From assembly GCF_964204865.1 (NCBI RefSeq), contig NC_135262.1:17165650-17229649 (forward strand): a stretch of 64,000 bases of DNA, read 5' to 3'. The notes beneath the pieces are model-generated. The model had not been told where the DNA came from. It worked only from the letters and a program-made list of their open reading frames with translations, and made no database searches. Within the stretch, counting starts at the first letter, position 1. Each line of letters starts with the position of its first letter. Of the stretch, positions 13,001 through 25,365 are shown piece after piece. Made by a program: the position numbers and the translations under genes. This DNA is from Styela clava. Taxonomy: Eukaryota > Chordata > Ascidiacea > Stolidobranchia > Styelidae.

Positions 13001-15163
13001 TCAAAGACCATTGTTTTAACCCGTCTGCCCTACACAACACATCTAATTAAGTAATATTTACATAGTATCGGAATATCGGTAATATCGGCCTTTTTGTAGT
13101 ATCGGCGTATCGGTATCGGCGTTTTTAGCTGGTATCGAATCGGTATCGGCGACAAAAGTGGTATCGGTACATCTCTAAAACAGACTAGTGTTTTGTATAC
13201 CACAGCTATGAAATCGATGTGAAATAAACGTAGTAACACTTAGAATGAGGTGTATGATTCCCTACCTTTCTTATAATATCATTCGGTGCTGAAATCACGA
13301 GTGATGCATAATATCCTGATTCAATAACGAAATGAATGTAAATAGCAGCATCGAGATTCTGATGTGGGAAATTATCCCAGCATTTAGCGTGATCCCAAAA
13401 CCAAGGTTCCTGTAGGAGGAACAAACATTGTCAATCCAGTGGCAAATTATTATTACATGCATCGATCAATGGCAGATATATACAAAATTTGTAACAAAAA
13501 TTGGAATTAATTTAAACAACAGTTTACCTTCCAAAGATATGACATCCCATAAATAAATATTGCGGTGTAATATGTGAATTTCCAGCTGTAAGAAATTGTA
13601 AAACCGTTGATTTGTCACCATATTTATTGATCATCAAAACTTAAAAAATGCTTCGAATTTATTTTATTAGGTCTTACTTACTTGTAATATGGCATATACA
13701 GGATGGGTCAAATATAGTGTAATATTTAAAAGCAATCAATAAATAAAAGTATGGGTGCTCCCGAAGTATGCGAACCAAGATGGCGGACATCGGAACGTAA
13801 CACCGGTAACAGGTTAGGGTTAGGCGATAATTTTTTTCCAATTTTCCTTATTTTAGTCCTATTATCAGTTCGAAGACTAGCCAAGAGCCTCCCGTAGTAT
13901 TTATACCTAAAATTGTGGCCTAACCCTAACCTAGTACACATATTACATTCCGATGTCCGCCATCTTGGTTCGCATACTTCGGGAGCCCCAAAGTATGTAA
14001 TGATAACTGTTACCTATGCTTTAGGCCCACGCTGTATATTGACTCGATATTGCTTTGATAACAAGCACTACTGTTATACATAGGTAATAGTAGTAACAAA
14101 ATGGTTAGTGTGACAAATATACAGTCAAACGATTCACACTTTTCAATACTTTGTTCTGATAATATGTTTTACAGTCTTTATGAATAACCTCGTTTCGATG
14201 AACTTCGTTTGTACGCTCGGTTTGTCATTATTTCTTCTGCGCCGGAACCAATTACGTATGTCCGATTGATGCATGTTTAATCGTTTTGATAATTCTTCGA
14301 TATTCGACTAAAATGAAACAAAATTGGGTTTCCAGTTTTCACAAGACTGTAAATTTGACTGAATTTTCGTTACCAATGCTTCAAAGATAAATTCGGATTA
14401 CCATGCTGAAATTTCAATCAAGATTAAGGACATATATGCCCGTGATCGTCCTAATTAGGAATAATGCAATATAGTCAAAATCACAATAAGCAAGCTCATT
14501 TAAAATGGCAAACTGTTCAGGGCACGTGGAAATCTAAAGTCTGATTTCGGACCGCAGTTTACATTCAAAAAGGTGTCAATAATAATATACGGTTTCTGTT
14601 ATTCCCTAGGAATTCTTGTCAAACAAATCCAGTACAAGTATTTTAGACTAATCTAACTAATCAAAAATACATTTGTCTTTATACCTTCGTAGGATGTACT
14701 GATTTTTTCCTATAAAAAGTTTCCAACGTCCTATTGGGTATTTGAGATTTCATCTTTTTTTCATCAGAAAGCTCATTGTACTTTGCAAACGGGAGGGCAA
14801 CGAATCTGCAATATTATATTTAACGTTTAGAATATAGAAATGGTGATCGATAAGCTCTCTGCTAATCCCACAGCCACAACTAACTTTTAGAACAACCCAT
14901 CACCCATTATAGTCGCCATAAAGTAAATAAATATTTTATGTACATGATTTTTTGCGTCTTCCCGCCAGTCTCTACATTCACCATAACATTTACCTTTCGA
15001 ATAAATATCTTATTAACAGCATTGCGAGTGCAAAACATGGCACAAACAACATATCTCTTGGTTTTGGGTATGATGTACCTTCATTATCTTCAAAATCATC
15101 GAAAGATATACCATCTGGAAGCCAGAATGAACTTTTCCAAAACCATTCTGAAAATTTCCACAT
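10014..15163 (-). CDS. Ceramide synthase (homeobox-like plus TLC domain), complete, 8 exons
   Basis: This ER membrane enzyme N-acylates sphingoid bases to make (dihydro)ceramide. Exons on the minus strand: 15163-14994, 14805-14685, 14307-14189, 13585-13528, 13409-13266, 11317-11082, 10694-10535 and 10076-10014. They join in phase to 1071 nt (356 residues). The start ATG at 15163 opens MWKFSEWFWKSSFWLPDG, like the family N-terminus. A homeobox-like region lies around residues 60-137 with WFRRRR at 117-122. The TLC/Lag1 domain carries the His pair at about 212-213 (MIHHIAT) and LHDAAD with His-Asp at about 239-240. The last exon keeps the acidic RSDEEE tail typical of CerS proteins. Length matches the family. 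Introns carry mobile elements at 10123, 11480, 11976 and 13754, none touching an exon. The paralogue class (CerS2/5/6-like) is not resolved. Confidence 0.95.
10123..10319. mobile_element. Palindromic MITE, 197 bp, same family
   Basis: Inverted ends share GTAGTATGCGAACCA, with perfect 8-bp duplications CTTCTGAT at 10115-10122 and 10320-10327. The internal TAACCCTAACCTGGTACACA matches the 13754 copy. It lies in the last ceramide synthase intron. Confidence 0.85.
11480..11956. mobile_element. hAT-type MITE, 477 bp, in a ceramide synthase intron
   Basis: Ends CAGTGGTTCCCAGCC and GGTTGGGAACCACTG, with perfect 8-bp duplications GCTTACAA at 11472-11479 and 11957-11964. Confidence 0.9.
11976..13177. 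mobile_element. hAT element, 1202 bp, TAGAGATGTACCGAT ends, same intron
   Basis: Ends TAGAGATGTACCGATG and TATCGGTACATCTCTA, with perfect 8-bp duplications AAACAGAC at 11968-11975 and 13178-13185. Many TATCGG repeats lie near both ends. It begins 19 bp after the previous element. Confidence 0.9.
13754..13989. mobile_element. Palindromic MITE, 236 bp (GCTCCCGAAGTATGCGAACC family)
   Basis: Inverted repeats of roughly 45 bp read CTCCCGAAGTATGCGAACC and continue through AAGATGGCGGACATCGGAA. Perfect 8-bp duplications AAAGTATG lie at 13746-13753 and 13990-13997. The centre contains TTAGGGTTAGG. It lies in a ceramide synthase intron. Confidence 0.88.
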
Positions 15164-18100
15164 TTGTTCTTTTTTGTGCAAAGCGACAAAAGATATATTT
15201 TATACGCCTAACTGTAAAATAAATTTGGTAAGAATTGTCTACGTTATTGCACAAACAAATTATTTCCTAGAAATAAAATAATGTATTTTCCGTTTAGGCT
15301 TTGGAAATAAATGAAAAATAGTAGTCAATATTTAATTGTTGCTTGAAGAAGTTTACCCTGTAGCGTAGATGGTCTCAACCGGCCCTCCTAATTTGTAGAA
15401 TTACAATCGGTCTTTCACCGGCTGCGGCCATCGAACCGGTAAACTTGCAACAAACTGTTGAGTGAACAGACGTTTCAAAACATAAATATTGTGACGAACT
15501 TTAACATGACTTTTGTTCAAATCAATTTCCTGTGCAAGACAAATCAATACTTGTATAGTTCATATTGTATATATCCTTCAAAATTTCTACGAATTTCGCC
15601 ATATTAAACTAAGGCCCAGTAGTGGAATTTTGGTACAAATATATCTCTACGCAGACGACAGCGTGTTATATAGAGGATTGGATGTCCCTATCTGCGTGTC
15701 CTTACTCGCGTATTATTATACACGCGTTAGCGGAGTAAAACCCCAACTGACTTCTCAGAGGTCAATAAGCCCACAATATATTGTAATGCGAGATGTTCGT
15801 ATATTGTAAAGTTGCAAGATCGAATTGAATCCAAACAGATATATTCAGTGGTGATATTCGATTTTTTTTGTCAGCCGGTTCCATCACAAAAGTCATATTT
15901 TTCACCCGGTTCTGTTACAAAAAGTCATTGACAGTAGCCAGTAATGCTAACCGGTTCGCTAATCTCATGAAACTCGGTAAGACGGTTCTATAGAACCGGT
16001 GTGAACCGGCTGAATCCCACCGCTGCATATATTGAAATATACACTTACATCTTAATACCAGCTGTCCGATTGAAATCCAAATCAGCAAGCAACAAAAAAC
16101 ATGAAAAACACTGAATCCTTAACTCTTGAATGGGGGCCGGAAACACGTCACAAACTGATCGATATATAGAACGGTCGATAACAAAGAAGCATTGCTAGGA
16201 CTTTTTGCGATAAATCATAGTCAGGGGAATAGGGCACTGACCATCGCATACTATTAACACAAAGGGGTTAAATAACATTAAAATCCATAGTTACATTTCA
16301 CATTCGCTATAGTGTTAGTACACTATGTACAATTCTCACAGAACATTTGCATTACCAGTAAGCATTATAACCCGGGAAATATTCCGACGTGAATATTTTC
16401 AGTGGAACATATATAATTTACTATGAGCATGTATGAATCAGAGCTTGTTTTTTAATAATGAAAAATAAGATATAAAAACGAAAAAGCATTGTCAATCTAT
16501 GGCGAGCAACTAAACTATCTTTCAGCACTCTAGAACCGATATGCCCAGTATGTAGTTGTTTGATTTAAGATATAAAGCAAGGTTATAAAGCAACGACACC
16601 CAAGTCTTGGGGCCAGTGGTTCTCAACCTTTTTTCTCCCGTGACCCACTTCCGTTGCACAAAAAATTCTGTGGCTCATTAACTTTCTCGTGCAAAGGATA
16701 AACTACGAGGAAAGCAAAAAAAATCTTTATACAAAATTAGACTGTTCTATATTCATAATTAATATAATAATTACCATGTAGTAGCTTAGTACAGTATTAT
16801 CATCCATTGCTACTACAATCAAAGTTTAACTATAGTTAACTCTTGTAAATTTTTATTATGTTTTTGGCCCAGCAATAGGCTAGACAATTTTGCATTTTTC
16901 TTAAAAGGGTTCCACTTTAGCGTACGCTCAACCATAGTCCGATTAATATTAGCACATCTGGACGTTATTATAAGAAATGTATCTATTGGAGTTTCCAAGT
17001 GTGTCTCAAACCATCTGAGAATAACATATTTGCTTTAGACTGCAATACTCTTCAATCTAACCAAAGTAACGAAAAAATAGGAATCATATCCTGATTATAT
17101 ATACACATACACTACATAATTTCACTCTGTCATTTACACATTTTATACTTTCAATTTAAATAATTACACTGTCGATAAGTCATTACAGTCGTTAGTTAAT
17201 TTTTGTCGCAGTTCATTCTGTTATATCTACCTACTACCACACACGAGTTGACGCGTTGAATGCAAGTAAGAATGGATAAAATCAATCTTTTTACAAGTAG
17301 GGAAATTGCACAAGACGCCGCCAGTATCCGCTCGTCTCGTTTTTTTTTCTAGTTTCTTTACAACTTCACGGAAATGCTAGACGCGAAGCTCAATACAGTC
17401 AATGGTGTATGAACGTACAACCAACACAATACGCTATTACTTGAATTAAAAAGTGCCCCCTTTAATTAAAATAAAAGAGCAATATTTTGGGTTATTTAAC
17501 GCGTCCATAGTCTCGAAAAAAATGGCCATCTAGCGGCTTCAAGTCTAAGCATCTCCATACACTGAGAACTTGTAATCGATTTTCTCAACAAAAAAACAAG
17601 AAATCAGCGTAACGTTCCATATGTACGAGTACACTTCTTGTCATAACATTTAAAAATAGGATGTTTAGATACCTACCTACCTACTGACATACAGTATTCA
17701 TAAAGTTACGTAGTTTTAAACAGACCTGAAGTACGTGTACCGATAATGAATAAAACAAATTCTCCATCATTTTTGTTATGGCAAGATTATTCTGATGAAT
17801 CAATATTTCGACTCACAATCGGGTTTTTAGTAATTATTACAGTGTTTGCATGCGGTTGTCTGGTTATAGTGCAGTGGTTCCCAAACTTTTATGGCTCGGG
17901 GTCCCCCTCCAGAAGCTTTCTGCACCCTATTCACCAATCCAAAAATATTATGTATAATACTACTTTTATGGTATATATAAACCAAAGGCTAAAAAGTCAA
18001 AGGTGTTTAATTTACAATCAATAACAAAGGTTAAAATTAGAGAATTCGCGAAGCACATAGGCTACCACTATATATATTGTTATTTTGTATAATCAACTGT

Positions 18101-20195
18101 ATAATATATTTCATGTTGTTGTGATACAGTTATGTCATTTCTGGTTTACACACTGTGTGGCTTTGAGACGACATCTTAGTTCTGATGTTTGTGCCTGATT
18201 ACAAGTGAGGGTCATGCAATATTTTCATGGATGCGACCTGGCGGTTTGAATTAGTTCTACGTCACTAATCAATTCATAATTACCATGTATTAGAGTGGCA
18301 TCTTCGACTGTATGTTGCCCCTGAAAAAGTTTTAATCCCCCTTTCCCATATCATTTAAAGAATCGTGATTTCTAATTACATCCAACATGATATAGCACGA
18401 AAAATACTACTGTATCTGCAAAATAACTCTTATACTAAGAGACTTGTTCTTCTTTACCCAAATATTTAATAGCTTCTTTATAGCGAAAAATACACACTGT
18501 TGAGAAATTGTGGATTTTTGGATAATGCATGTCGTTTCTGACTTGAGAATCAAATCACAGTGAGAATCAAAGTGTTAATTGGCTGGTAAGACCACGGATA
18601 TTGCTACAATTATCGGTAGCCACCGTCGAAAGCCCGCGAAGTTAATATTAAGTCGCCACACACTTTTTGTTATCGTATGGCGAATTAATTCTAATCGAAG
18701 TTATGCAAATACGTCGAAACACAGCGAAATAAAATAATAGCGACAACCCCCAGAGCGCCACGGGGAAGGTGCGAAAAGAGAATGCATCTACAAAACGCGG
18801 TTTAATTTATCTCTTTGTGGGGGATAGGCTATAGCCTATTAAATACGAATAATTTTGTAACATTGGTTTGTGTACTAGCATTACACTTACAGGTTTATAT
18901 GTCCTACAATTGGTCATCCAGGTATTACCGTCAGAATTATATTAACTTGTTTTCCGCCTTAACTGTTCACGTCCTTAAAACTTGAAAAAAAAAAAATTTT
19001 CGTGTCGCGAGTGTTTCATTATCAGAGGTCTTTAACAGGCTTCCCGCGTAAAAAAAAATTTGCATTTTATTGCTAGCTGAGAACTTCTGCACATTTGAGG
19101 TGAATTTCAAGTTTGTAGGACCAATTTGGAAAAATAATAATAATAAATAAATAATAATAAAACACAGGAATACAATAGGTTCCCTGCTGACAAGCAGCGG
19201 GAAGCCTAATTAAATATAGCTCATAAAGGGCGATCTATCTTATTGGCGGCCGCAGTGCTTTTACAAAAACGTAATGCGGCCGTCTGTATAATGATGTACA
19301 GTTCACCCATGGTCTGATGTTTAGAGAAAAAAAGACTAGATTGACTGCGTTTACGACATTCCAAGAACGAACCTCGTCAGGGTGGGGGACATTTTAAAGC
19401 TGCACGCAGCTCTAGTTATAGAATTGGTTTTTATTGATATATCTCATAGACTTGCGCCTAAAACTGTGTTCATGAATAGTCAAAATTTGAACGAGTTTAC
19501 TGAGTAAAAGTTTCCAAAAGATGTTGAATATTTTATCGAATGGATCAATTTTCAACGAATGCTGTCAAGATTTATTGCTGTCAGGTTTAGACCGAGGTTC
19601 TATGCACACAATAAACTTGATCCAAATATTCATCAGCCGGACGAACGGCCTTTATTAAACAGTATACACTAAGATTCAGCACGATATAATTACACAGTTA
19701 TAAATAGACAGCAGTCCCAGACAAAGAAGACAGTGACAAGCGTATTCACGCTGCACGTCACTTCTCGATTATTACGTCACAATCCCTTTAATGGAAGTCA
19801 ACGTAAACAAGTCTGTAAAATCATAATACTACAACAAATACTATATATTCGTATACTTTTAATCTACAGTCGGAGGGGAGACCAATGCACTAAGGGCCGA
19901 TACTACCTATAAATTATTATAAGGACGGAAAAGTTGTTAAAAACGCGACGTATTTTTCGTCGTAACTGCAGATATTGTTTTCCAGCGTTCATTTATCCCT
20001 GAGCAAGTACTCGAATGAGTTATATTTTCAACGTTTCTGCCTACCTCACGACTTGAGCTAATTCTTGCGCTAAAACAGGCGACGCGAAAGTCGTTGGGCT
20101 ATCATAGATATTGAAGAATTTGGATTTCCGTGGAGACGATGATCACTTTCATCTACTTCACGACTTTTTGAATTATCATGATCATGAAATAAACT
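15164..20195. other. Intergenic stretch between the ceramide synthase and MCT-like genes
   Basis: No gene found on either strand. Apart from the MITE at 15846-16025 there are two single hAT ends: CAGTGGTTCTCAACC at 16614 and CAGTGGTTCCCAAAC at 17872. Neither has a matching right end. GCTTCCCGC and GCGGGAAGC blocks near 19040 and 19200 suggest another small element. Confidence 0.5.
15846..16025. mobile_element. hAT-type MITE, 180 bp
   Basis: Ends CAGTGGTGATATTCG and TGAATCCCACCGCTG, each followed inward by AGCCGGTT-type sequence. Flanks GATATATT and CATATATT match at 7 of 8. Confidence 0.7.
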
Positions 20196-23100
20196 TTAAA
20201 AGTTCAGTTTCTTTATTTGACCTGTTATACCGAGGCCAATAGGAAGTATACTAACTGCAAATAAAATTGAAATTCCTGCAAATGCGAATGAATATACACA
20301 TGATCCACTCATATCAAAAAGCAGGCCGCCGATGATAGGCCCAGATGCAATTCCAACTCCATGCATAAATTCGAGATATCCAAATGCTGTGTTGAAAAGT
20401 TGTCGATCTGAAAGAAAAAATTGTAATATTTGAACGTACATTTTGCTCTCTCCTTTACCCAAACGACATTTCCTTTAATCAAGGCGTATGTTCGAAACGT
20501 TGAAGGCGAAAACCTATTTATTCTGCAAATAAATTTCAGTTATTTGCAACTTGACAAATCTCGCATATACTAAATTTCTTGAGTTGTTTAAATAGCGTTA
20601 TATATTCAACTTAGACATTGAAGTCTTGTTATCTTGTTAAAATGGGACTATGAAATGCCGTTATCTTGCTGCATAGGATATGCACAATAAAAAATGATAC
20701 AAAACTTTTTCAAGCAACATTATATTGACAACATTTTCAGCAGAATTGCTCATCCAATAGATATTGAAGAAATTGATAGGCATTTTATATCCATATGTAT
20801 AGAGTCATATTTACCAAGTTTTGTAACGAAAAATGCGTGTAATGCAACCATTTATTTAAAAATCCATTTGAGTTTTTGGTAAATATAAAAACTTACCGTA
20901 TACTTCATACACAAGTAGATGGTAATGTGAAAGCGATGCAAACAAAGATGCACTAAGCAAGCAATAGATTAGTTGAAGAGTAAAGGTTTTGGCAAGAAGC
21001 GAAAATAATGCCAATGCACCGGCTGTTGCAAAACACGACAGGTACACCACAGAACATTTGATAAGTTTCATTTCCGCAATAATACCAATGAATATTCGAG
21101 AAAGTGAATTTATTCCAAATGCTGCGACCAATTGGGATGCTGAAAAGGATGATTTGTAAAATGATTAATAATCAAGAATAGGGTTGCCAAACGTTTATCG
21201 TAATACGTCATATCAATGGCGCATGCGCGGCGTTGAAGATAATTAAAGGAGTGAATCCGTCACACAAATTTTGACAGCCGATGTACAAATACAGAGGGTA
21301 GGATGGTATTGTGTGCTGAAATGTAACTCCTTATTTAGTGCCTACTTCGGATCCGTATGTGTCAGTTGCCACTAGGGCTGGGCATTTTCGAAACACTGGT
21401 GTTTCGAAATCGAAACGAAACACACGTTTGTCACAAACAGTAAAACATGTCCAATATTACCAATCGAATTTAATGTATAATGGACAATTGCACATATTTT
21501 CTAGAATTAAAACCACAAAAAGGAAGCACTGGGGGATAATTCGAGAGCATGAAACGATAATGATAATTCCACGAAGGTTTCTGCTTAATGACAAAGCAGA
21601 GACCAAATGGCAACATAATAATACGGATTACGTCATTGTTTGAGATGGGGCTCACAAGCAGTATAGCATATGGGGCCTCTCAACGTATCAATGCTCCTTT
21701 TCTAGTTTATCCGTTGCCACAGATCCTCGTGATCCAGTACATTCTAAAAAATATTTTTGATCATTGATTGAAATTAGTTCTTTTGGCTCTAGGAAAATAA
21801 ATACTTGATAAACATTACAGTAGGTACGAACTGTGGTGTATATTGACAAGCTCAGAAAAAAAAAACTAGGCGCCCAGAGAAATGTTTTAAATTATACAGT
21901 AAAATTAACATTAACTCAGATTTTTGACACGGCTAATTTCTGACTGTTTATCGTCAGCGTGACATCGTTAAGCTAAATTCCGCCACGATTCCCACCCACA
22001 GATATTGACTGTTGTGCTACTGGGGGGACATAATTTTTATTTTGCTTTTAACGCGATCATCATCATAATCAAAGGAGTGAACCCGATTCACAAATTTTCA
22101 TCCGCCAATGACGGAGAATTAGGACTAAAAATCGTATTTTATTTTTCTTCAAGTCAGCTCTGATTTAAATATTCCATGTCGACTGTTATGCTTTTATTAT
22201 TGTTTTTGAATTAATACCGCACATGTCGGCAGTAATTTATTGCGCGTCGCAAAGAGTGTCTTCGATTACGATAAAACATAAAAATGAAATAAATATGAAA
22301 TGATTTCAATCGAAACGTGGACCGCGGCGCTAGGACTTGTGCGCGATATGCAATATTCCTATTAACACTAAAAACGATATTTGAGAGTCGCAATATTCGA
22401 TTAAATTAAGATATTAAATTCGAATTGGACATCGCTGAATGATACCTTCGTCCTTCACAAATTTCAGATTGCATTCGCTATGACGTCATAATATCTGTTT
22501 CGGAAGTCGAAACAGCGTCGTTCGACATATCAGTGTTTCGAAACGAATCGAAACATTGTCTCGAAACGCCCAGCCCTAGTTGCCACACGGGTGATTTACA
22601 TGGAAGTGTTATTGTAACTTACTATTAATATGAATAGTATCATAGTAATAGTATCATTCATATTAATAGTAAGTTACATTCTCTGAAAATAGGTCACTTT
22701 ATGATTCATAGTTACAATCCACATTCGCTACAAGTTGCCACAAGGACGCTTGACATGTACGAATAATAGTCTTATAAAGAAAAGATAAATAAGAATAGCA
22801 TAATCTCTTTCCACAAAACAGCAATCCTGGAGGATTACTAATATTAAAAACAGTGGTTTAACGTCGTCAATTTTTCTGATCTTATGTCTTGTGTCGACTG
22901 ATCGACTTATCTCTGATCATAAAGTTAATTTAAAGTGAACCACTCATAAACGACTGGAGGATTTTGATTTTTGCAATTGACGAAAAAAGTGTTATTTTAA
23001 AACGGGTTACCTTGTTCTATCGACATATCCAGATCATATGATGCTCTCAGTGGAGTCAATCCAAGTACTAGGTAGTAGCCCATGTATAAAGTTACGTTGT

Positions 23101-24819
23101 GGAGAACCATAATATAGAAACTCCACAAACTTAGCAACGTTTTAGAAATTTGTAGAAATGACATCTTTGTTGAAAAATCTGCTTCATATTTTTCTGCTAC
23201 AATGTTAACCAAAGTTGAAATCTCAGTGGTATCAGAATGAATATGTTCTACATTTTTGTCAAAATAGGCAACATTATTTGATAGTTTTGCATTGTCATTA
23301 TCGCCCGTTTCTTCACACATACTTTCTTTTATTTGTTCATCTTGTTGAGATTCAGCATTTGTAGGATGTGATACATGTTCTTGTATTATGTTGTGAGTAT
23401 TTGATTCTACTTCTATTGATGGATTTGCATTCGGCATCTCAGAACAACTCGATTCTTCTTTGCACGCAGTTGAATACTCGATGGAAGTATTACTTGCATC
23501 CGAAATTTTATCTTTTTTGTCAAAAAAATATGACTTTGGAAACGGAGGAGTAGCAGATGCCGGATACAGCAAAAGACCGCAAACTAATAAATTTCCAAAA
23601 ATCCCAGCCACTACTATCATAGCACCTCTCCATGTGTATTTAACAATTAGTACTTCAAACAAAAGGGGGAAAATTAACCCGCCAACACCGTATCCGCTAG
23701 TGACAATTGCGAAAGCAAGACCTTGGTGATCGGTAAAGTGTTCACTCACAGCGTTTACATATGAAACATGGCACAACGATGACCCAAAACCTGTAAAACA
23801 AACTTTTTTATTACCCAGGCAATGACATGGCCCATCTTGATCAATTATCTGATATAAGTCAGCAACGAAGAGGCTTTTAAAAATGAAAAGGACTTATGTA
23901 ACAGACGCTATTGTTGGAAAATTATTCAATATATTCTATATTCACTATGATGTTCACAAAAAGAAACAAACCTCCCAAGATACTGTAAGCGAAAAACATC
24001 TGAAGCAGGGTAGTTACGTGTGCTGAGCAAATAAATGAAATCATCATCATTACTCCTCCGATAACATGAGTCCATCTATATCCACTTTTTTCCACAAAGA
24101 AACTTCCTAGTGGACCTGGAAACAAATGATGCTTAGATTAAGATAATTTTTTTTTACAGATCAGTCTTCAAGAATAATTAGGTTAGGATTTACATATTTA
24201 TTCCGGGAGGAAAGCCGATAAGACGGCTTAATCATATGTCGAACCACGACCTCTTGTCCGGTTAACAGTCCAGGAGGGTATGGGGTTAGTTAACCAGTTA
24301 CTTTCCGGAAGCATGGACGTAACCGACCAGCGGTTACGTGAACCCCTCCCCCCCCCTCGACGGCGAGGAGTTCAGCAGTCTTCTCGCACATAATCATCCC
24401 CGCATGAGATTCTTATGTGCGAGAGCATTGCTGGACTCTTGGCCTTAAGAACGATATTGATAAATCTCATCCACAAGTATGACTAAAATCAATATTGCAA
24501 TAAATTTGCCAATTTGTAGCGATCGCCGCTCCATTTTTGTCAATTTATACTTCAAATTAATATAATTAATTAATATTTATGTATTTATTATAACGATTTC
24601 GAAATTTTGTGAGATTCGATATTGCTACATACATCCAATGGAAGAAAGTGCAGCCCCACAACTGGTCACGGTCGCAATGGCAGCTCCAGATGCAGAGAAT
24701 TCATCTTTCCAGGGTAAAACGAAAGTTCCAAATGCAAAGAAAACGGTTGAATTGGCCATCGTGGAGAAAAAGCAAGCGATAAGCACAACCCATCGCCACT
24801 TCCGCTGATCTCTGTTCAT
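20196..24819 (-). CDS. Monocarboxylate-transporter-like MFS protein (SLC16-like), complete, 5 exons
   Basis: A major-facilitator membrane transporter resembling the SLC16 monocarboxylate porters; its substrate cannot be read from sequence. Exons on the minus strand: 24819-24633, 24115-23972, 23790-23011, 21139-20897 and 20407-20196. All four introns are phase 1, with clean GT-AG ends, and total 1566 nt (521 residues). Six N-terminal helices start with KWRWVVLIACFFSTMANS; SLC16 proteins usually have DGGWGW here, which is altered. GPLGSFFVEKSGYRWTHVIG and GYGVGGLIFPLLFEVL match family helices 3-6. A long acidic hydrophilic loop (about residues 195-320) separates the halves. The C-terminal half has FGINSLSRIFIGIIAE and GVGIASGPIIGGLLFD. 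An AG sits 1 nt before the ATG. The long intron between 21139 and 23011 holds a hAT element. Confidence 0.93.
21373..22578. mobile_element. hAT element, 1206 bp, in an intron of the MCT-like gene
   Basis: Ends TAGGGCTGGGCATTTTCG and CGAAACGCCCAGCCCTA, with perfect 8-bp duplications GTTGCCAC at 21365-21372 and 22579-22586. It lies in the intron between exons 21139-20897 and 23790-23011. No transposase is seen. Confidence 0.88.
22613..22678. repeat. Perfect 23-bp inverted repeat (hairpin)
   Basis: Arms 22613-22635 and 22656-22678 are exact reverse complements, starting TGTAACTTACTATTAATATG, with a 20-nt loop. It lies 27 bp from the right flank of the hAT element at 21373-22578, inside the same intron. 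Confidence 0.85.
24368..24438. ncRNA. Candidate miRNA-like hairpin in an MCT-like gene intron
   Basis: Two 26-nt arms (24368-24393 and 24413-24438) pair with four mismatches, clustered near the middle, around a 19-nt loop. The 12-bp block TCTCGCACATAA is perfect. Size and shape fit a pre-miRNA, but the surroundings look repeat-like and no known mature sequence is recognised. Confidence 0.35.
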
Positions 24820-25163
24820 TCTACCAATGACTCTAATAATCTATGTTCTTCAAAATAATTCAGTTTAAAAGAAAGTAGAGTCCGCTATAACGAAGGACCA
24901 TAAAGAAGTAGTGATCTTTTATGAGCTAAGCGGAAATCACGTATGCATGACGGAATATATTTGATATCAACTGAAACAAATTACAATCATTTCCATTGCC
25001 AAGCGTACATGGTAGTGAATTATAGCATAATTTGTGAATCGGTCGATTAGTGAATGTCAATTACCCTTACGGAATTACTCACAAATGAGAATATCAAATT
25101 TCATCCGAAAGGCTTAGCTATCCTCCGTCATCGAGTCATAATAGATTACTAATACGTACCGTT

Positions 25164-25365
25164 GGTTCCATTACATTTGAACCCACGTACATTTGAACCC
25201 ATGACAATTGCACCTGTATGCTATTGCACCTATGGAATTTTTTTTGTTTCACGGATAGTTAAACCCATACTCACCCTAACCCATGGGTTTTAGCACCCGC
25301 ATATAGATTGAACCCGTGGATATACGCATGGGTTCAAATGTACATGGGTTCAAATGTACGGTCAC
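25164..25365. mobile_element. Short palindromic element with ACATTTGAACCC repeats and 9-bp duplication
   Basis: Both ends carry two copies of ACATTTGAACCC in opposite orientation. Flanks CGTACCGTT at 25155-25163 and 25366-25374 are identical 9-mers. There is no coding capacity. Confidence 0.7.

Noticed and set aside
10240-13940. TTAGGG/CCCTAA-like stretches as telomere remnants
   Set aside because: They are short, occur once or twice per copy, and always sit inside the same MITE family.
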